DNA from: Xanthoparmelia taractica
Taxonomy: Eukaryota > Ascomycota > Lecanoromycetes > Lecanorales > Parmeliaceae
Assembly: GCA_033085395.1 (NCBI GenBank)
Contig: JANQBS010000371.1
Coordinates: 1-32,272 of the forward strand
Direction of reading: 5' to 3'
DNA length: 32,272 bases
Shown here: positions 31,859 to 32,272 of the stretch, one piece after another
How the letters are laid out: every line of letters starts with the position of its first letter
Numbering within the stretch: the first letter of the stretch is position 1
Notes under the pieces: generated by a model
The model's input: the letters and a program-made list of their open reading frames with translations, nothing else
Told to the model about the DNA's origin: nothing
Databases searched by the model: none
Position numbers and translations under genes: made by a program

Positions 31859-32272
31859 TACGAGTCGAAAAGATCTAAGATAATCTAGAATATAAAGTGT
31901 CGATATTATATCATGATATAATATAATATTAAGAATATATTATTTAATTTTTATAATATAATCTAGAAGACGTGCTAATATTATAAAATAATCTAGAAAA
32001 TTTCTAATATATATAGAGATATTTCATGTTATATGTAGAGATATGGGAAATATATTATATATAGAAGAAGTTACTCTATATAGAATTATGCGAACGTAGT
32101 CTAATTATTATTCTAGTTATTACTTTACTTTATTATTACGTTATTAAGTATTCTAGTTATTATTCTAGCTATTACTTTACTTTATTATCGCTATTATTAT
32201 TACTTTACTTTATTATCACGTTGTTAAGCTAAGCTCGCTATCGTATTTAATATCGTATTACGAAAGATCTTT
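31859..32272 (-). repeat. Inverted copy of the dispersed repeat, copy D
   Basis: The reverse complement of this stretch matches the last ~415 bases of copies A and B. That includes the shared end TACGAGTCG (plus strand 31859), the AACTAGAATAATAACTAG-type motifs at about 32105-32195, and AGCGAGCTTAGCTTAAC at the window edge. It is heavily RIP-mutated and continues beyond the window. Confidence 0.8.

Overview
The window looks like nuclear DNA of a filamentous ascomycete fungus, probably Eurotiomycetes (Aspergillus/Penicillium type). Protein-coding genes have short 50-90 nt introns with GTANGT-like donors and CTAAC/CTGAC-like branch sites. They carry fungal domain combinations: HeLo plus pseudokinase, kinase plus ankyrin, and a membrane-anchored alpha/beta hydrolase. 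Long flanking tracts are extremely AT-rich and almost free of CA/TG and CC/GG dinucleotides, the footprint of repeat-induced point mutation (RIP). No rRNA, tRNA or CRISPR was seen. The species call is inference.

Layout. Positions 1-12060 are RIP-degraded transposon graveyard: a 1157-bp repeat (copy A), a Ty3/gypsy gag-protease relic with a legible CCHC knuckle, an inverted partial copy of the same repeat, a hAT transposase relic on the minus strand, unclassifiable AT-rich DNA, a less mutated patch near 9520-9960, and a second full repeat (copy B, 10431-11587). Positions 12060-13850 are transitional and hold a degenerate tandem repeat. Positions 13850-27790 are a gene island of normal composition. 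Positions 27790-32272 return to repeats: a MITE-like element with inverted ends, LTR-like debris, a second gypsy gag-protease relic, and an inverted copy of the first repeat running off the window.

The island holds, in order: an unidentified pseudogene (about 14030-15635, +); a HeLo-pseudokinase gene (16054-17783, +, 3 exons, 528 aa); a polytopic membrane alpha/beta-hydrolase gene (19878-17934, -, 5 exons, 558 aa); divergently from it, a large protein kinase / Sel1-like / ankyrin / four-transmembrane gene (20681-25688, +, 6 exons, 1562 aa); and a frameshifted C2H2 zinc-finger pseudogene (about 26026-27205, +). All exon models are mine, read from splice consensus and frame continuity; each of the three intact models closes exactly in frame.

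Possible joint role (inference). HeLo domains are membrane-attacking cell-death effectors in fungal incompatibility and resemble the MLKL four-helix bundle. Next to it lies a kinase with ankyrin repeats and a membrane anchor, which could act as a sensor or trigger. Two flanking genes are decaying and the island sits inside RIP-mutated repeats. This fits an accessory, fast-evolving defence or allorecognition locus, but nothing in the sequence proves that the three genes work together.
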